Source: Ipomoea triloba
Lineage: Eukaryota > Streptophyta > Magnoliopsida > Solanales > Convolvulaceae
DNA length: 64,000 bases
Assembly: GCF_003576645.1 (NCBI RefSeq)
Contig: NC_044930.1
Location: 2,894,415-2,958,414 of the forward strand
Direction of reading: 5' to 3'
Part shown: one piece after another, positions 26,950 to 38,033 of the stretch
How positions within the stretch are numbered: position 1 is the first letter of the stretch
Layout of the letters: each line of letters starts with the position of its first letter
Notes under the pieces: model-generated
The model's database searches: none
Told to the model about the DNA's origin: nothing
The model's input: the letters and a program-made list of their open reading frames with translations, nothing else
Program-made: the position numbers and the translations under genes

Positions 26950-27000
26950 CTTTTTTTTTTTTAGTACTACGACTCTGTTACAATGTAGTATATATTCATA
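26950..27000 (-). mobile_element. 5'-truncated SINE tail, same family as 23013-23179
   Basis: Only the 3' portion of the family (TAGTACTAC ... TTACAATGTAGTAT ... TTCATA) plus its poly-A (T-run on the plus strand) is present. It is bounded by GCTATTAA at 26942-26949 and 27001-27008. Truncation at the 5' end with a tail is the signature of incomplete reverse transcription. Confidence 0.65.
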
Positions 27001-27008
27001 GCTATTAA

Positions 27009-27647
27009 AAGTATGTGCCGAGTGTATCTTTCGTACAATTATCTATCAAGAGAGTATCACACTAATATCCAAAATTAGGTAAGGTTACTGGAATACACCT
27101 CACCCGCTATGATGCAATAATGACAATATCATGTACTCAAAAAAAAGGTATTGAATACTATTTAAATCGTCTTAACACATACTCCGAGCATCTCCAACTC
27201 ACATTATATCGAATGTCACATCAAAATGAATATTCTCAGCGTATTCTCAAACCAAATTTTATTCATCTCGAACTTATTACACCAAAATAAAATTTATACA
27301 CAAATAATTTGATTCCTCAATTTTTAGTTTGAATTTAATTAGTTTAATATAATGTAATTCGAATTTAATTAGTTTAATATAAAATATAAGTTGTCATGTA
27401 AATAATAATTTTTATGAACCTTAAAGTCACTCCTTGGAGATGGCCTCAACAAACTTGGACTGCTATGTCAAAACTTAAAGTCACTCAGACCGTTGGATTA
27501 AATTTGTAAATATTCGTTTGATTAGACTTGTTAGGTTAAACTACTAACTAATATTTATTAATTAATTATAAATTTATAATACTATATATCCATTATATAT
27601 ATGTGCACCCCCACCTATGAAATGCCAATTCCTCTCTTAGTTCATTC
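27009..27647 (+). other. 5' flank of the SSL gene
   Basis: AT-rich. A short tandem repeat (GAATTTAATTAGTTTAATATAA, about 28-bp period) lies at about 27330-27385. ACTATATATCC at about 27581 is a candidate TATA element. Confidence 0.3.
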
Positions 27648-29100
27648 ATGGGCTGTCCTACAAAATCCTCAACTCTTAAGCTCATTGTTCCTGCGGCCAT
27701 TCTTCTTCTCGTAGCAATCCTCTTCTCTTTTTATTATGGAAGCCCAAAACATTCATCGTCCGACACAGGATTTCGTGACGACAAACAAGTGATCCCAATC
27801 GTCGGCGCGGTCGGACCGGAGAGCTTCGCGTTCGACCCCAACGGCGGCGGCCCTTATACTGGCGTGTCCGACGGCCGGATAATCAAGTGGCACCGGAACG
27901 AAAGCCGGTGGGTTGATTTCGCCATCACGTCGCCGGAGAGGTGAGGATTTATCTTATCTTAGTTTATTACTTCCTCGGATTTGACTCAAATTATTTTTAA
28001 TTCAATTTTTTATAATATTATATTTAGTATTAATATATAAAATTTATATGCCAAAAACTTTATGGTCTAGTGTCCGATTTATACTCCCACATAGATGAAA
28101 TAGTTAATTTGACCAATAAGTAGGACAAATAAAATGAGATAGATGGAATATTATTTTTTAATTATTATTGTCTTGAATCATTGGATGTCACGTTACACGA
28201 GTGTTGTGTTTATAGAATATACAGTCACGTAAGGACCATTAAAGATAGTCCCAGAAGAAACAAAAATGTAGAGATATAATGCAATTTTCGTGAGTCACCA
28301 ACAAAGAATTTTTTAGTATGCATCTCTGCCAATTTACCAGAAACATCATGTGTTGTGTGTTCATGCATACGAAGTTGTCGATGTGGGGTCGCTATTGGGG
28401 GAAAGTTGGGTAAATGGAAGTACAATCTGGTCCTCTGGAAAAGTAATAGCCGTGTTTGCTGTTTTTGTAATTTTTACAATTATAGTATATAGGTATACTA
28501 TAAGCATTAAAAAATTTTGTTGGTAAGTTACTAAAATCTCTAGGTTAATTGTTTACAGAAATGGGTGTGGAGGTGCAGGAGATGATAGTGCGAGGGAGCA
28601 CGTATGTGGGCGGCCATTGGGTCTCCATTTTGACAAAAAGAATGGACATCTTATGGTTGCCGATGCCTATATGGGCCTTCTTGCCGTGACACCAAACGGC
28701 GGCATTGCAACTCCGGTGGCTAAACAGGCCGAAGGAGTCCCCTTTGGATTCACCAACTCTCTGGACATTGATCAGGCAACTGGAGTCGTCTTTTTCACTG
28801 ATAGCAGCACCAAATACCAAAGAAGGTATGTCATATATACAATTTCGATGCTCAATGACTTTATTGGTTTGAACCGATTAGCTATAGACAATATTGATTG
28901 ATGGGCAGACTAATTTACTTCCTGGATGTCCTTTGCCGGTTAAAATTAGGGGTGTAAATGAGCCGAGCGGTTCGCGAACTGCTCGCGAGCCGCTTGGTCA
29001 AAGCTCGGCTCGAGCTCGGTCTAATTCAAGTTCGAGCCGAGCTCGAGCTCTAATGTCTTAGGCTCGTGGCTCGTCGAGTCGCTCGCGAGCCATATATATA

Positions 29101-29131
<31 letters not shown>

Positions 29132-30599
29132 TTATTTATTTATTTATAATATAATATAATATATACATATAAAATTATATTGTTTATTTTTAATTGAAAC
29201 ATGAATTTAAAATCAAACATGTTAAATTTGAGCTCAAAATCGAACTCGAACTCGAGTTCAACCCTGATCTCGAGCTCGGGATCGAGCGCGAGCTGCTAGA
29301 GCCGAACTCGAGCAGCTCGAAAATTGGCGAGCTCGAGCCACCCTATGCTCGAGCTCAGCTCGACTCGGCTCGTTTACACCCCTAGTTAAAATCATATGGC
29401 TAGGTTTACCCAGTAAAGTTTGACCTTTTAATGATTTGAGTTGGTGACAATCTAGACTAGTCATGGTTTACCTACTGGTAACCATTTTTTGGTTAAGATC
29501 ACAAAACGAAGTTTATCAATAGACACTCTCAAATTATGAGTGTGAATTTTTGTAATCACCCAAAAAAAAAGAGAAAAAGGGTTAAATAAGCCCATAAACA
29601 TTACTTGAAAAGTTAATTAGGTTCCTAAATATTTAAAAAGTGCAATTAGACCCTTTAACAGGTTATATTGAGGCAAGTTCAATAGTCGGTAATTGACCTG
29701 CTATTACAGGTCATTCCAATCTTAGGCCAAAGTTCGGCGCGGACCGTCTTAAGTCGCCTTCTCCGGCGGAACCGCGGTGAAGTGGTCGCCTTCTCGAGTA
29801 AAAGGCAACCAATTGGTCGCTTTTTGTCGGAGTATGGCGATTAGCGACGGTTTTACCGTTGCGGTTGCCGGATTTTCCCCTGAACATTGCAGGTCATTTA
29901 TCGATTTTTGAATTTTTTGCACTAATTTAACATATTAAAGGTCTAATTGCACGTTTTAAATGTTTAGGCCTAATTAACTATGTTTAAGGTTTTATTTGAT
30001 CATTTTCACATATTTTCAGGAATTATATTTCTGCGATAGTTAGCGGTGACGACACGGGGAGGCTAATGAAATACGATCCTGAAACCAACCAAATCTCCGT
30101 CATTCTCCGCAACCTCAAGTTCCCCAACGGCGTCTCCCTAAGCAAAGACGGCGACTTCCTCGTCGTCGCAGAAACCACGACATGCAGGATACTGAAGCTG
30201 TGGCTCAAAGCTCCAAAAACAGGGGAAGTGGAAACCATAGCCCAACTCCCAGGATTCCCAGACAACATTAAAAGGAACCACAGAGGCGAGTTCTGGGTGG
30301 GAGTTCATTCCAGGAGGAAAACATTCATGAAATGGGCACTGTCGAAATCTTGGGTTGGGAATGCTTTGGTCAAACTCCCCTTTGATCTTACCAAGGCTTA
30401 TTCGTATGTGGGCAGTGTTGTTGGTGGATATGGGTTTGGAGTGAGGATGAATGGGAATGGAGATGTTTTGGAGGTTTTGGAAGGTGTTAATGGGAGGAGA
30501 TGGAAGTATGTTAGTGAGATTATTGAGGAAGAAGATGGGAATTTGTGGATTGGATCTGTGAAAATGCCATTTGCAGTTAAAGAAAATATATCAACATAG
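27648..30599 (+). CDS. Strictosidine-synthase-like protein (SSL family, six-bladed beta-propeller)
   Basis: Three exons: 27648-27940, 28559-28825 and 30020-30599; GT-AG; 379 residues. Residues 12-31 are a hydrophobic signal-anchor (LIVPAAILLLVAILFSFYYG), so the protein probably enters the ER/secretory system. The family core follows: GPESFAFDPNGGGPYTGVSDGRI, CGRPLGLHFD, TNSLDID, VVFFTDSS, FPNGVSLSKDG and FWVGVHSR. It ends DGNLWIGSV plus a short tail. Plant SSL proteins are related to strictosidine synthase and animal APMAP, but most have no proven alkaloid activity. I could not confirm the strictosidine-synthase catalytic glutamate from sequence alone, so I do not assign that reaction. The frame is intact. 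Intron 2 (1194 bp) is mostly transposon sequence. Confidence 0.92.
28947..29384. mobile_element. hAT-type miniature element in SSL intron 2, 438 bp, intact ends
   Basis: Termini TAGGGGTGTAAATGAGCCGA and, as reverse complement, TAGGGGTGTAAACGAGCCGA differ at one position. An exact 8-bp target duplication GTTAAAAT lies at 28939-28946 and 29385-29392. The interior is built from repeated GAGCTCG / CTCGAGC / GCTCGCGAGC units around an AT-rich core (about 29095-29200). No transposase coding. The perfect duplication suggests a fairly recent insertion. Confidence 0.85.
29579..30001. mobile_element. Long-inverted-repeat miniature (foldback) element in SSL intron 2
   Basis: The left arm (about 29579-29660) and right arm (about 29934-30001) are imperfect reverse complements over some 60-70 bp. 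Both contain GTTAATTAGG, CCTAAA-ATTTAAAA and GTGCAATTAGACC. The centre (29690-29880) is strikingly GC-rich for this region. The right arm ends about 18 bp before the exon 3 acceptor. The target duplication is not resolved, so the superfamily is unassigned. Confidence 0.65.
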
Positions 30600-30669
30600 G
30601 CGTCACATTATATGACTTACTTTTAGTCATAAACTTTTAAATTGAACATTAGTGATTCTTCAATTTTAA

Positions 30670-30749
30670 CACTTACCCATGGTCCTTCAATTATCACAAT
30701 ACTCAAATGGTATTAAAATTTAAAAGTCGAAGGACCATGCTTATAAGTG
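30670..30749. repeat. Imperfect inverted repeat downstream of the SSL gene
   Basis: The arms CACTTACCCATGGTCCTTC (from 30670) and GAAGGACCATGCTTATAAGTG (to 30749) can fold with a loop of about 35 nt. It may be a miniature-element remnant. Confidence 0.45.
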
Positions 30750-30858
30750 ATCAATTTGATAGTTTAGAAGTAAACGTGACAAAATTATTGGAGGACCTCA
30801 TATGACATTAACTTGACATTATATTATTATTAATCTTTAATTTATTGCTCTATACAAT

Positions 30859-31116
30859 TAGTGCTGTTAGCGAACAGAGCATTCGACAAACTACTCGTGT
30901 TCGAGTTCGATAAGTGTTCGTTTATGTTCGTTTATTAAGGTAAATGAATATTAACAAACAAAATTTAGAGCTCTATAAATAAACGAACAGAGTCTGAACA
31001 ATGGTAAGCTCGTTTGCTAAGTGTTCGCGAACAAACTCGTTTGTGTTCGTTTAGTAGTGTTCGCGAACAAGCTCGTTTAGTGTTTTTTTAATAATGTTCG
31101 CGAACATGTTTACAAA

Positions 31117-31203
<87 letters not shown>

Positions 31204-31527
31204 GTTCGTTAAGACGTGAACATAGATTATTTATTGTTCACGAACAAATTGTGTTCATGAACATGTACATGTGTTTGGTTATTAAGTGTTCACGAACGTA
31301 TTCATAAACGTAAATGAACATGTTTGTGAACGTGTTTGTCAACGTTTGCGAACACGTTCGTGAACGTGTTCGTTAACGTTAACAAACACGTTCGCGAACG
31401 TTAACGAACGCGAACACAAACAAAATTTTCAAAAACCTTAACAAACGAACACGAACACGAACAAAATTCTTAACAAATGAACACGAACAACCTCCGTTCG
31501 TTTATGTTCGGTTCGTTAACAGCACTG
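30859..31527. mobile_element. hAT-type miniature element, 669 bp
   Basis: Left end TAGTGCTGTTAGCGAAC; right end, reverse complemented, CAGTGCTGTTAACGAAC. The flanking 8 bp are TATACAAT and TATACACT (7 of 8). The interior is dense in GTTCG / CGAAC and GTTCGCGAAC units on both sides of a long AT run (about 31120-31200). Non-coding. Same architecture as the 28947 element but unrelated ends. Confidence 0.75.
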
Positions 31528-31842
31528 TATACACTATTTGTAGTAGTAGCACACCCTGAGATGGTGCATTGCCAAATGATTATTTATTTTTCACAAGTGA
31601 AAGCTTGAACAAATTAATAACATCAAAATCGCAATAGTTTTATCTTTTTGACAAAAGAAATTAATTATTCTCTTTTTGGTCTTATTGTCGTTTTGATTTA
31701 CAGATATAGTAACCAAATATGTATACATGTTTAAATATATAATGCATTGTTAATGTATAATTATTGGTGCGAGTAAAAAAACATAATAAATCAAAATCAA
31801 ATCTTAAATAACACATATTAGCCCAAAAAATGTGCGTATAAC

Positions 31843-32980
31843 CTGTTTGATTATAATGATCGGCTCCTGATTCAAAGCATACCCCTCCCGGATTCTAAGG
31901 TGCCCGATAAGCTCATTTGGATGGAGGACGCTAAGGGTGTCTATACTGTTAAAAGCTGCTATAAGGCTCTCGCCGCTAATTCCCAGTTGGCCGTCATACC
32001 TTTCTGGACAAAGGCTTGGAAATTCATGTTGCCACCGAAAATAAAAACATTCTTCTGGCAGCTTTGCTCAGACTCTCTGCCTACTCATGATCGGTTAAGA
32101 TCTAGACATATTAATGTTCCGGACCACTGTCAAATTTGTAATACTGATGAAGAGTCCTCCTGCCACTTATTTGTGAGATGCCCTCTTGCTAGGGAATGCT
32201 GAAACATTCTTGGAGATATAGATTATCATTCTCCAACAACTTTTCTCGAATGGCTGGAGCATATCTTTACCACCAAAACTAACAATGCAGTCTGCAAGAT
32301 CATTACTATCTGCTGGAAAATCTGGGATGCCAGAAATGAAAAGATTTGGAATAGCACTATCCTCCCAGCCCCTTTTATCTGTCACTATGCATTAAACTTT
32401 TTGTTTGAGTGGTCATCTGTTCACACTACTGCTAATCCCATTGACAGGTTGCATGCAGCCACTACTTGGTCCAAGCCCCCACATGGGTTGCTTAAACTTA
32501 ATACTGATGCTGCTATCGATCAAAGTAACCACAACATGGGTTTCGGCTTTGTTCTTCGCAATTCCGAGGGTTGTTTCATCGCTGCTTGCCGCCTTCCATG
32601 GAATGGAGTTTATCGCCCTGATGAAGCAGAAGCGATCAGTATCCGAGAGGCATTGAAGTGGACTAAGAGCCTGCAGTTTGATAATATACAAGTGGAGAGT
32701 GATTGCCAACTTGTTGTTAATGGCATTCTTCATGATTTTGATTTAGCTTCCTCTCTCCAACTTATTTTTGATGACATTAGAAAAATAGCTTCTAGTTATG
32801 TTAACTTAAGCTTTTTGTTTGCTAAACGATCTGCGAATAGGGTTGCCATTGCTTAGCTCGGGAAGCCTTATCCATGACTGATCGTACGGACTGTTTCACT
32901 GTTCCTTTCCCTTCCATTGCTCACGTTTTGAGCTTGGACTTTCATAATGAATCATATCCTTTATCTTCAAAAAAAAAAAA
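31843..32980 (+). pseudogene. 5'-truncated LINE (L1-like) relic: zinc-binding and RNase H-like end of ORF2
   Basis: Conceptual translation from about 31843 gives the zinc-binding RT-associated domain (FWQLCSDSLPTHDRL, then CQIC-type Cys/His positions and RCP). It is followed by an RNase H-like domain (LKLNTDAAID, GFGFVLRNSEG, EAEAISIREAL, VESDCQLVVN). Two lesions are visible: an in-frame TGA at 32200-32202 where the family has Trp, and a one-base frameshift near 32840. The reading frame otherwise continues to a poly-A run at 32969-32980. The RT itself and ORF1 are absent. Retroposed dead copy; I found no clean target duplication. Confidence 0.8.
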
Positions 32981-33039
32981 GAAAATGCAAAAATTAACTT
33001 TTTATGTTCTAAAATTTTGAAGTCTGGTGAGATTGTAAG

Positions 33040-33522
33040 TGTCGGCAGAGAATGTTGGCAGCAGCCACATTAGGTAGCACACAAAGTTTGGCAAGCTACA
33101 ATATTTAAATGGAGTTAGGAATGTTAGGCACCTACAAAGTTTGAACAAAACTATTTATTGTTTGGTCCCTACATTTTAGGCTAACTACAAAATGACCCCA
33201 AATCTACAACTATAAATAGGGAGGTCATTTGCCATTCTTGTCATCCCAAATCATTCTATTCTTCCCTCATATACTAGAGATATTAGAGAGTTTGTTGAGT
33301 GTATTTCTCCTTCCTAGCAAGAGAGAATTATCCTTGTTTTCTCCTTGTTAGTTAGAGAGTGGTTGTAACTCCTATTTTCTCATAGTGAAATTCTTCTACC
33401 CTTGCCCATGGTTTTTACCCTAATTTGTTTAGGGGTTTTCCACGTAAAATCTGTGCCTCATTTATTTTTCTTTCTCAAATTATTGTTGCAATCTGATCTA
33501 TCCCACTTCCGCTGGCGCAACA
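33040..33522 (+). repeat. 5' LTR of the copia element
   Basis: Starts TGTCGGCAGAG and ends GGCGCAACA. CTATAAATAGGG near 33210 is a good TATA box for the element's own promoter. Confidence 0.95.
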
Positions 33523-33574
33523 ATTGGTATCAGAGCCTTCAGATATATTGTTCAGAATTTGTTTCAAGAACAAT

Positions 33575-36500
33575 ATGGCAGCGAAATTTGAGATTGAAAA
33601 ATTCAATGGGAAAAATTTCTCATTGTGGAAATTGAAGGTGAAGGCTATCCTGAGGAAAGACAACTGTCTAGCAGCTATCAGTGAAAGGCCGGTGGATTTT
33701 ACTGATGACAAAAATGGAGCGAGATGAACGAGGATGCTATGGCGGATCTATACCTATCAATAGCAGATGGAGTATTGTCAAGCATCGAGGAGAAGAAGAC
33801 GGCCAAGGAGATTTGGGATCACCTCAACCGGTTGTACGAGGCCAAGTCACTGCACAACAAAATTTTCCTTAAGAGGAAATTATATACTCTTCGTATGTCA
33901 GAATCTACTTCAGTGACGGAACACTTAAATACGCTGAATACTCTATTTTCCCAGCTTACATCTCTAAGCTGTAAAATAGAGTCACAGGAGCGTGCGGAAT
34001 TTCTACTTCAGAGTCTACCTGATTCGTATGATCAGCTCATCATCAACTTAACAAACAACATCCTTACAGACTATCTAGTCTTCGATGATGTTGCAGCTGC
34101 GGTTCTTGAAGAAGAAAGTCGGCGCAAGAACAAGGAGGACAGACAAGTCAATCTGCAACAGGCAGAGGCGTTAACGGTGATGAGAGGAAGGTCAACAGAA
34201 CGTGGCCAAAGCAGTGGTCGTGGTAGATCAAAATCAAGTAAGAAGAATTTAAAGTGTTACAACTGTGGAAAGAAGGGTCACCTGAAGAAAGATTGTTGGA
34301 ATTTACCTCAAAATTCCAATCCTCAAGGAAATGTTGCAAGTACCTCAGATGATGGAAGTGCTCTTTGTTGCGAAGCACCAATAGCTAGGGAAGGCAGAAA
34401 AAGGTTCGCGGATATATGGCTTATAGACTCGGGAGCCACATATCACATGACCTCAAGGAGAGAATGGTTCCATCATTATGAACCAATCTTAGGAGGATCT
34501 ATGTACAGCTGCGACGATCATGCCTTGGAGATTATCGGCATTGGAACCATCAAGCTGAAGATGTACGATGGAACAGTCCAAACTGTTCAGGATGTGCGGC
34601 ACGTGAAGGGCCTGAAGAAAAATCTATTATCCTATGGAATATTGGATAATAGTGCAACCAAGATTGAAACACAGAAAGGAGTCATGAAGATTTTCCAAGG
34701 AGCGCTTGTGGTGATGAAAGGGGAGAAGATAGCTGCAAATTTATACATGCTGAAGGGAGAGACTTTGCAAGAAGCAGAGGCATCGGTTGCCGCATGTAGT
34801 CCAGACTCTACGCTGCTATGGCATCAGAAACTTGGGCACATGTCAGAACAAGGAATGAAGATTCTTGTGGAGCAAAAGCTACTTCCGGGGTTAACAAAGG
34901 TATCACTTCCTTTGTGTGAGCATTGTATAACAAGTAAGCAGCATCGTCTTAAATTCAGCACATCAAATTCTAGAGGCAAGGTTGTTCTAGAATTGGTTCA
35001 CTCTGATGTGTGGCAAGCACCGGTTCCATCCCTAGGAGGGGCAAAGTATTTTGTCTCATTCATCGACGATTACTCTAGGAGATGCTGGGTGTACCCTATC
35101 AAGAGAAAGTCAGATGTGTTTGCGACTTTCAAAGCCTTCAAAGCACGGGTGGAACTTGATTCCGGGAAGAAGATCAAGTGTTTCAGGACAGATAATGGAG
35201 GGGAATATACAAGTGAGGAATTTGATAACTTCTACAAAAAGGAAGGCATCAAAAGGCAGTTCACAGTGGCATACACTCCTCAACAAAATGGAGTGGCAGA
35301 GCGGATGAACAGAACCTTGCTGGAAAGGACAAGAGCAATGTTGAGGGCTGCGGGCTTAGAAAAATCATTCTGGGCAGAAGCAGTCAATACCACCTGTTAT
35401 TTGGTGAATCGAGCTCCATCAACTGCAATCGAGCTGAAGACACCAATAGAGATGTGGACTGGTAAGCCTGTTGATTATTCAAACCTCCATATATTTGGAA
35501 GCATTGTGTATGCAATGTACAATGCCCAGGAAATTACAAAGTTGGATCCGAAGTCCAGGAAATGTAGATTCTTGGGGTATGCTGATGGAGTTAAGGGGTA
35601 TCGCTTGTGGGATCCCACTGCCCACAAAGTTGTCATCAGCAGGGATGTTATCTTTGTAGAGGACAAGCTACAAAGAGGAGAAGTTGATGATAGCACGGAA
35701 AAAGAGAAGCCAGAAACTACTCAGATACAGGTAGAGGAGGAATTTGAACAAGATTCTTCTGAAGCAGAACCGGCGCACGAGGAACCAGAACCAGAACGCT
35801 CTAGAGCTCTAACAACTCGTCAATCAGACCGTGAAAGAAGATGTCCCACTTGGCACTCAGATTATGTTATGGAAGGGAATGTTGCATACTGCCTTCTAAC
35901 AGAGGATGGTGAGCCATCAACCTTTCAGGAGGCGATAAACAGCTCAGATGTTTCTCAATGGACGGCAGCAATGCAGGAAGAAATAGAAGCTCTCCATAAA
36001 AATAATACATGGGAACTTGTGCCACTACCACAAGGAAGGAAGCCAATTGGTAACAAATGGGTCTTCAAAATCAAAAGGAATGGTGACGATCAAGTGGAGC
36101 GGTATCGTGCAAGACTGGTGGTGAAGGGATATGCTCAGAAAGAAGGTATTGATTTCAATGAAATATTTTCACCTGTGGTTCGACTAACAACAGTTCGTGT
36201 AGTTTTGGCGATGTGTGCTACATTCAACTTACATCTAGAGCAGCTAGATGTGAAAACAGCTTTTCTTCATGGAGATCTTGAAGAAGAGATATATATGCTC
36301 CAGCCTGAAGGATTTGAAGACAAATAGAATCAGAACTTGGTTTGCAGTTTGAACAAATCTCTGTACGGTTTAAAGCAGGCGCCAAGGTGTTGGTATAAGA
36401 GATTTGATTCCTTCATCATGTGCCTTGGATACAACAGACTGAATGCAGACCCTTGTGCATATTTCAAGAGGTTTGGAAAAGATAACTTTGTTATATTGCT

Positions 36501-37470
36501 GTTGTATGTAGATGACATGTTGGTCGCAGGCCCCAACAAAGATCACATTGATGAATTGAAGGCACAACTGGCTAGGGAATTTGAAATGAAGGACTTGGGA
36601 CCAGCAAACAAGATTCTAGGGATGCAAATTCACCGAGACAGAGGTAATAGGAAGATTTGGCTTTCTCAAAAGAATTATTTAAAGAAAATCTTGTCACGTT
36701 TCAGCATGCAAGATTGTAAGCCAATTTCTACCCCTCTTCCTATTAATCTCAAAGTATCCTCAAGTATGAGTCCTAGCAATGAAGAAGGAAGGAAGGAGAT
36801 GTCTCGAGTACCGTATGCATCAGCGGTGGGGAGTCTAATGTTCGCTATGATATGTACAAGACCAGACATTGCGCAAGCAGTGGGAGTAGTTAGTCGGTAC
36901 ATGGCGAATCCAGGCAGAGAGCATTGGAACTGTGTAAAGAGGATCCTAAGATACATCAAGGGGACCTCAGATGTTGCATTATGTTATGGAGGATCAGACT
37001 TTCTTATCAACGGGTATGTGGATTCTGACTATGCAGGGGATTTGGATAAAAGTAAATCTACGACAAGGTATGTGTTCAAAGTTGCTGGTGGAGCTGTAAG
37101 CTGGGTTTCAAAACTGCAAGCAGTTGTGGCTACGTCAACAACAGAAGCAGAATATGTAGCAGCTACACAAGCCAGTAAAGAAGCAATTTGGTTGAAAATG
37201 CTATTGGAGGAGCTCGGGCACAAACAAGAGTTTGTCTCTTTGTTTTGTGATAGTCAGAGTGCCTTGCATCTAGCAAGGAATCCTGCATTTCATTCAAGGA
37301 CGAAACACATACGAGTGCAGTACCATTTCATCCGAGAGAAGGTGGAAGAAGGGACAGTAGATTTGCAGAAAATCCATACCACGGACAACGTAGCAGATTT
37401 CCTAACAAAGGTAATCAATGTTGATAAGTTTACTTGGTGTCGATCTTCCTGTGGCCTGATAGAGACGTAA
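33575..37470 (+). pseudogene. copia gag-pol polyprotein, interrupted
   Basis: The gag start is at 33575. The CCHC zinc knuckle (CYNCGKKGHLKKDC) lies at 34255-34296, the protease DSG triplet at 34426-34434, and the pre-integrase region (WHQKLGH) near 34820. The integrase core follows (HSDVW, DNGGEY, QNGVAERMNR). RT has the KTAFLHGDLEEEIYM block and YVDD at 36505-36516, and RNase H has DSDYAGD near 37020. Two lesions break it: a one-base frameshift in the A-run at about 33713-33717, which stops the gag frame at 33725-33727, and an in-frame TAG at 36325-36327 inside RT. All other codons stay open to 37470. It cannot supply its own proteins as read, though it may still be mobilised in trans. Confidence 0.9.
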
Positions 37471-37545
37471 GCGACATGGAAAGTGCAAGGTAGAAAGAAT
37501 GGTGTGAATATATGATTTTTACAATCTAATCTTCAAGTGGGAGAT

Positions 37546-38028
37546 TGTCGGCAGAGAATGTTGGCAGCAGTCACATTAGGTAGCACACAAAGTTTGGCAA
37601 GCTACAATATTTAAATGGAGTTAGGAATGTTAGGCACCTACAAAGTTTGAACAAAACTATTTATTGTTTGGTCCCTACATTTTAGGCTAACTACAAAATG
37701 ACCCCAAATCTACAACTATAAATAGGGAGGTCATTTGCCATTCTTGTCATCCCAAATCATTCTATTCTTCCCTCATATAATAGAGATATTAGAGAGTTTG
37801 TTGAGTGTATTTCTCCTTCCTAGCAAGAGAGAATTATCCTTGTTTTCTCCTTGTTAGTTAGAGAGTGGTTGTAACTCCTATTTTCTCATAGTGAAATTCT
37901 TCTACCCTTGCCCATGGTTTTTACCCTAATTTGTTTAGGGGTTTTCCACGTAAAATCTGTGCCTCATTTATTTTTCTTTCTCAAATTATTGTTGCAATCT
38001 GATCTATCCCACTTCCGCGGGCGCAACA
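37546..38028 (+). repeat. 3' LTR of the copia element
   Basis: Same length as the 5' LTR. Differences seen are at the positions corresponding to GCAG(C/T)CACA, ATA(C/A)TAGAG and CCGC(T/G)GGCG. Confidence 0.95.
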
Positions 38029-38033
38029 GTAAG

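Larger units (their letters stand above)
33040..38028 (+). mobile_element. Ty1/copia LTR retrotransposon, 4989 bp, structurally complete but coding-disabled
   Basis: 483-bp LTRs at both ends start TG and end CA. The 5-bp target duplication GTAAG lies at 33035-33039 and 38029-38033. The PBS TGGTATCAGAGC (initiator Met tRNA) is at 33525-33536, two bases after the 5' LTR. The polypurine tract CAAGTGGGAGA is at 37534-37544, just before the 3' LTR. The domain order gag, protease, integrase, RT, RNase H defines the copia superfamily. The two LTRs differ at three positions that I can find (about 0.6%), so insertion is recent. It sits about 600 bp upstream of the KIN-7O start codon, in the same orientation. 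Confidence 0.96.

Noticed and set aside
27648..30599. True strictosidine synthase (alkaloid biosynthesis)
   Set aside because: It matches the broad SSL family found in all plants. The catalytic glutamate could not be confirmed and there are no neighbouring alkaloid genes such as tryptophan decarboxylase or MATE transporters.
30859..31527. CRISPR-like array of GTTCG repeats
   Set aside because: The repeats are short, irregular and symmetrical about an AT core, within hAT-type termini in a plant genome.
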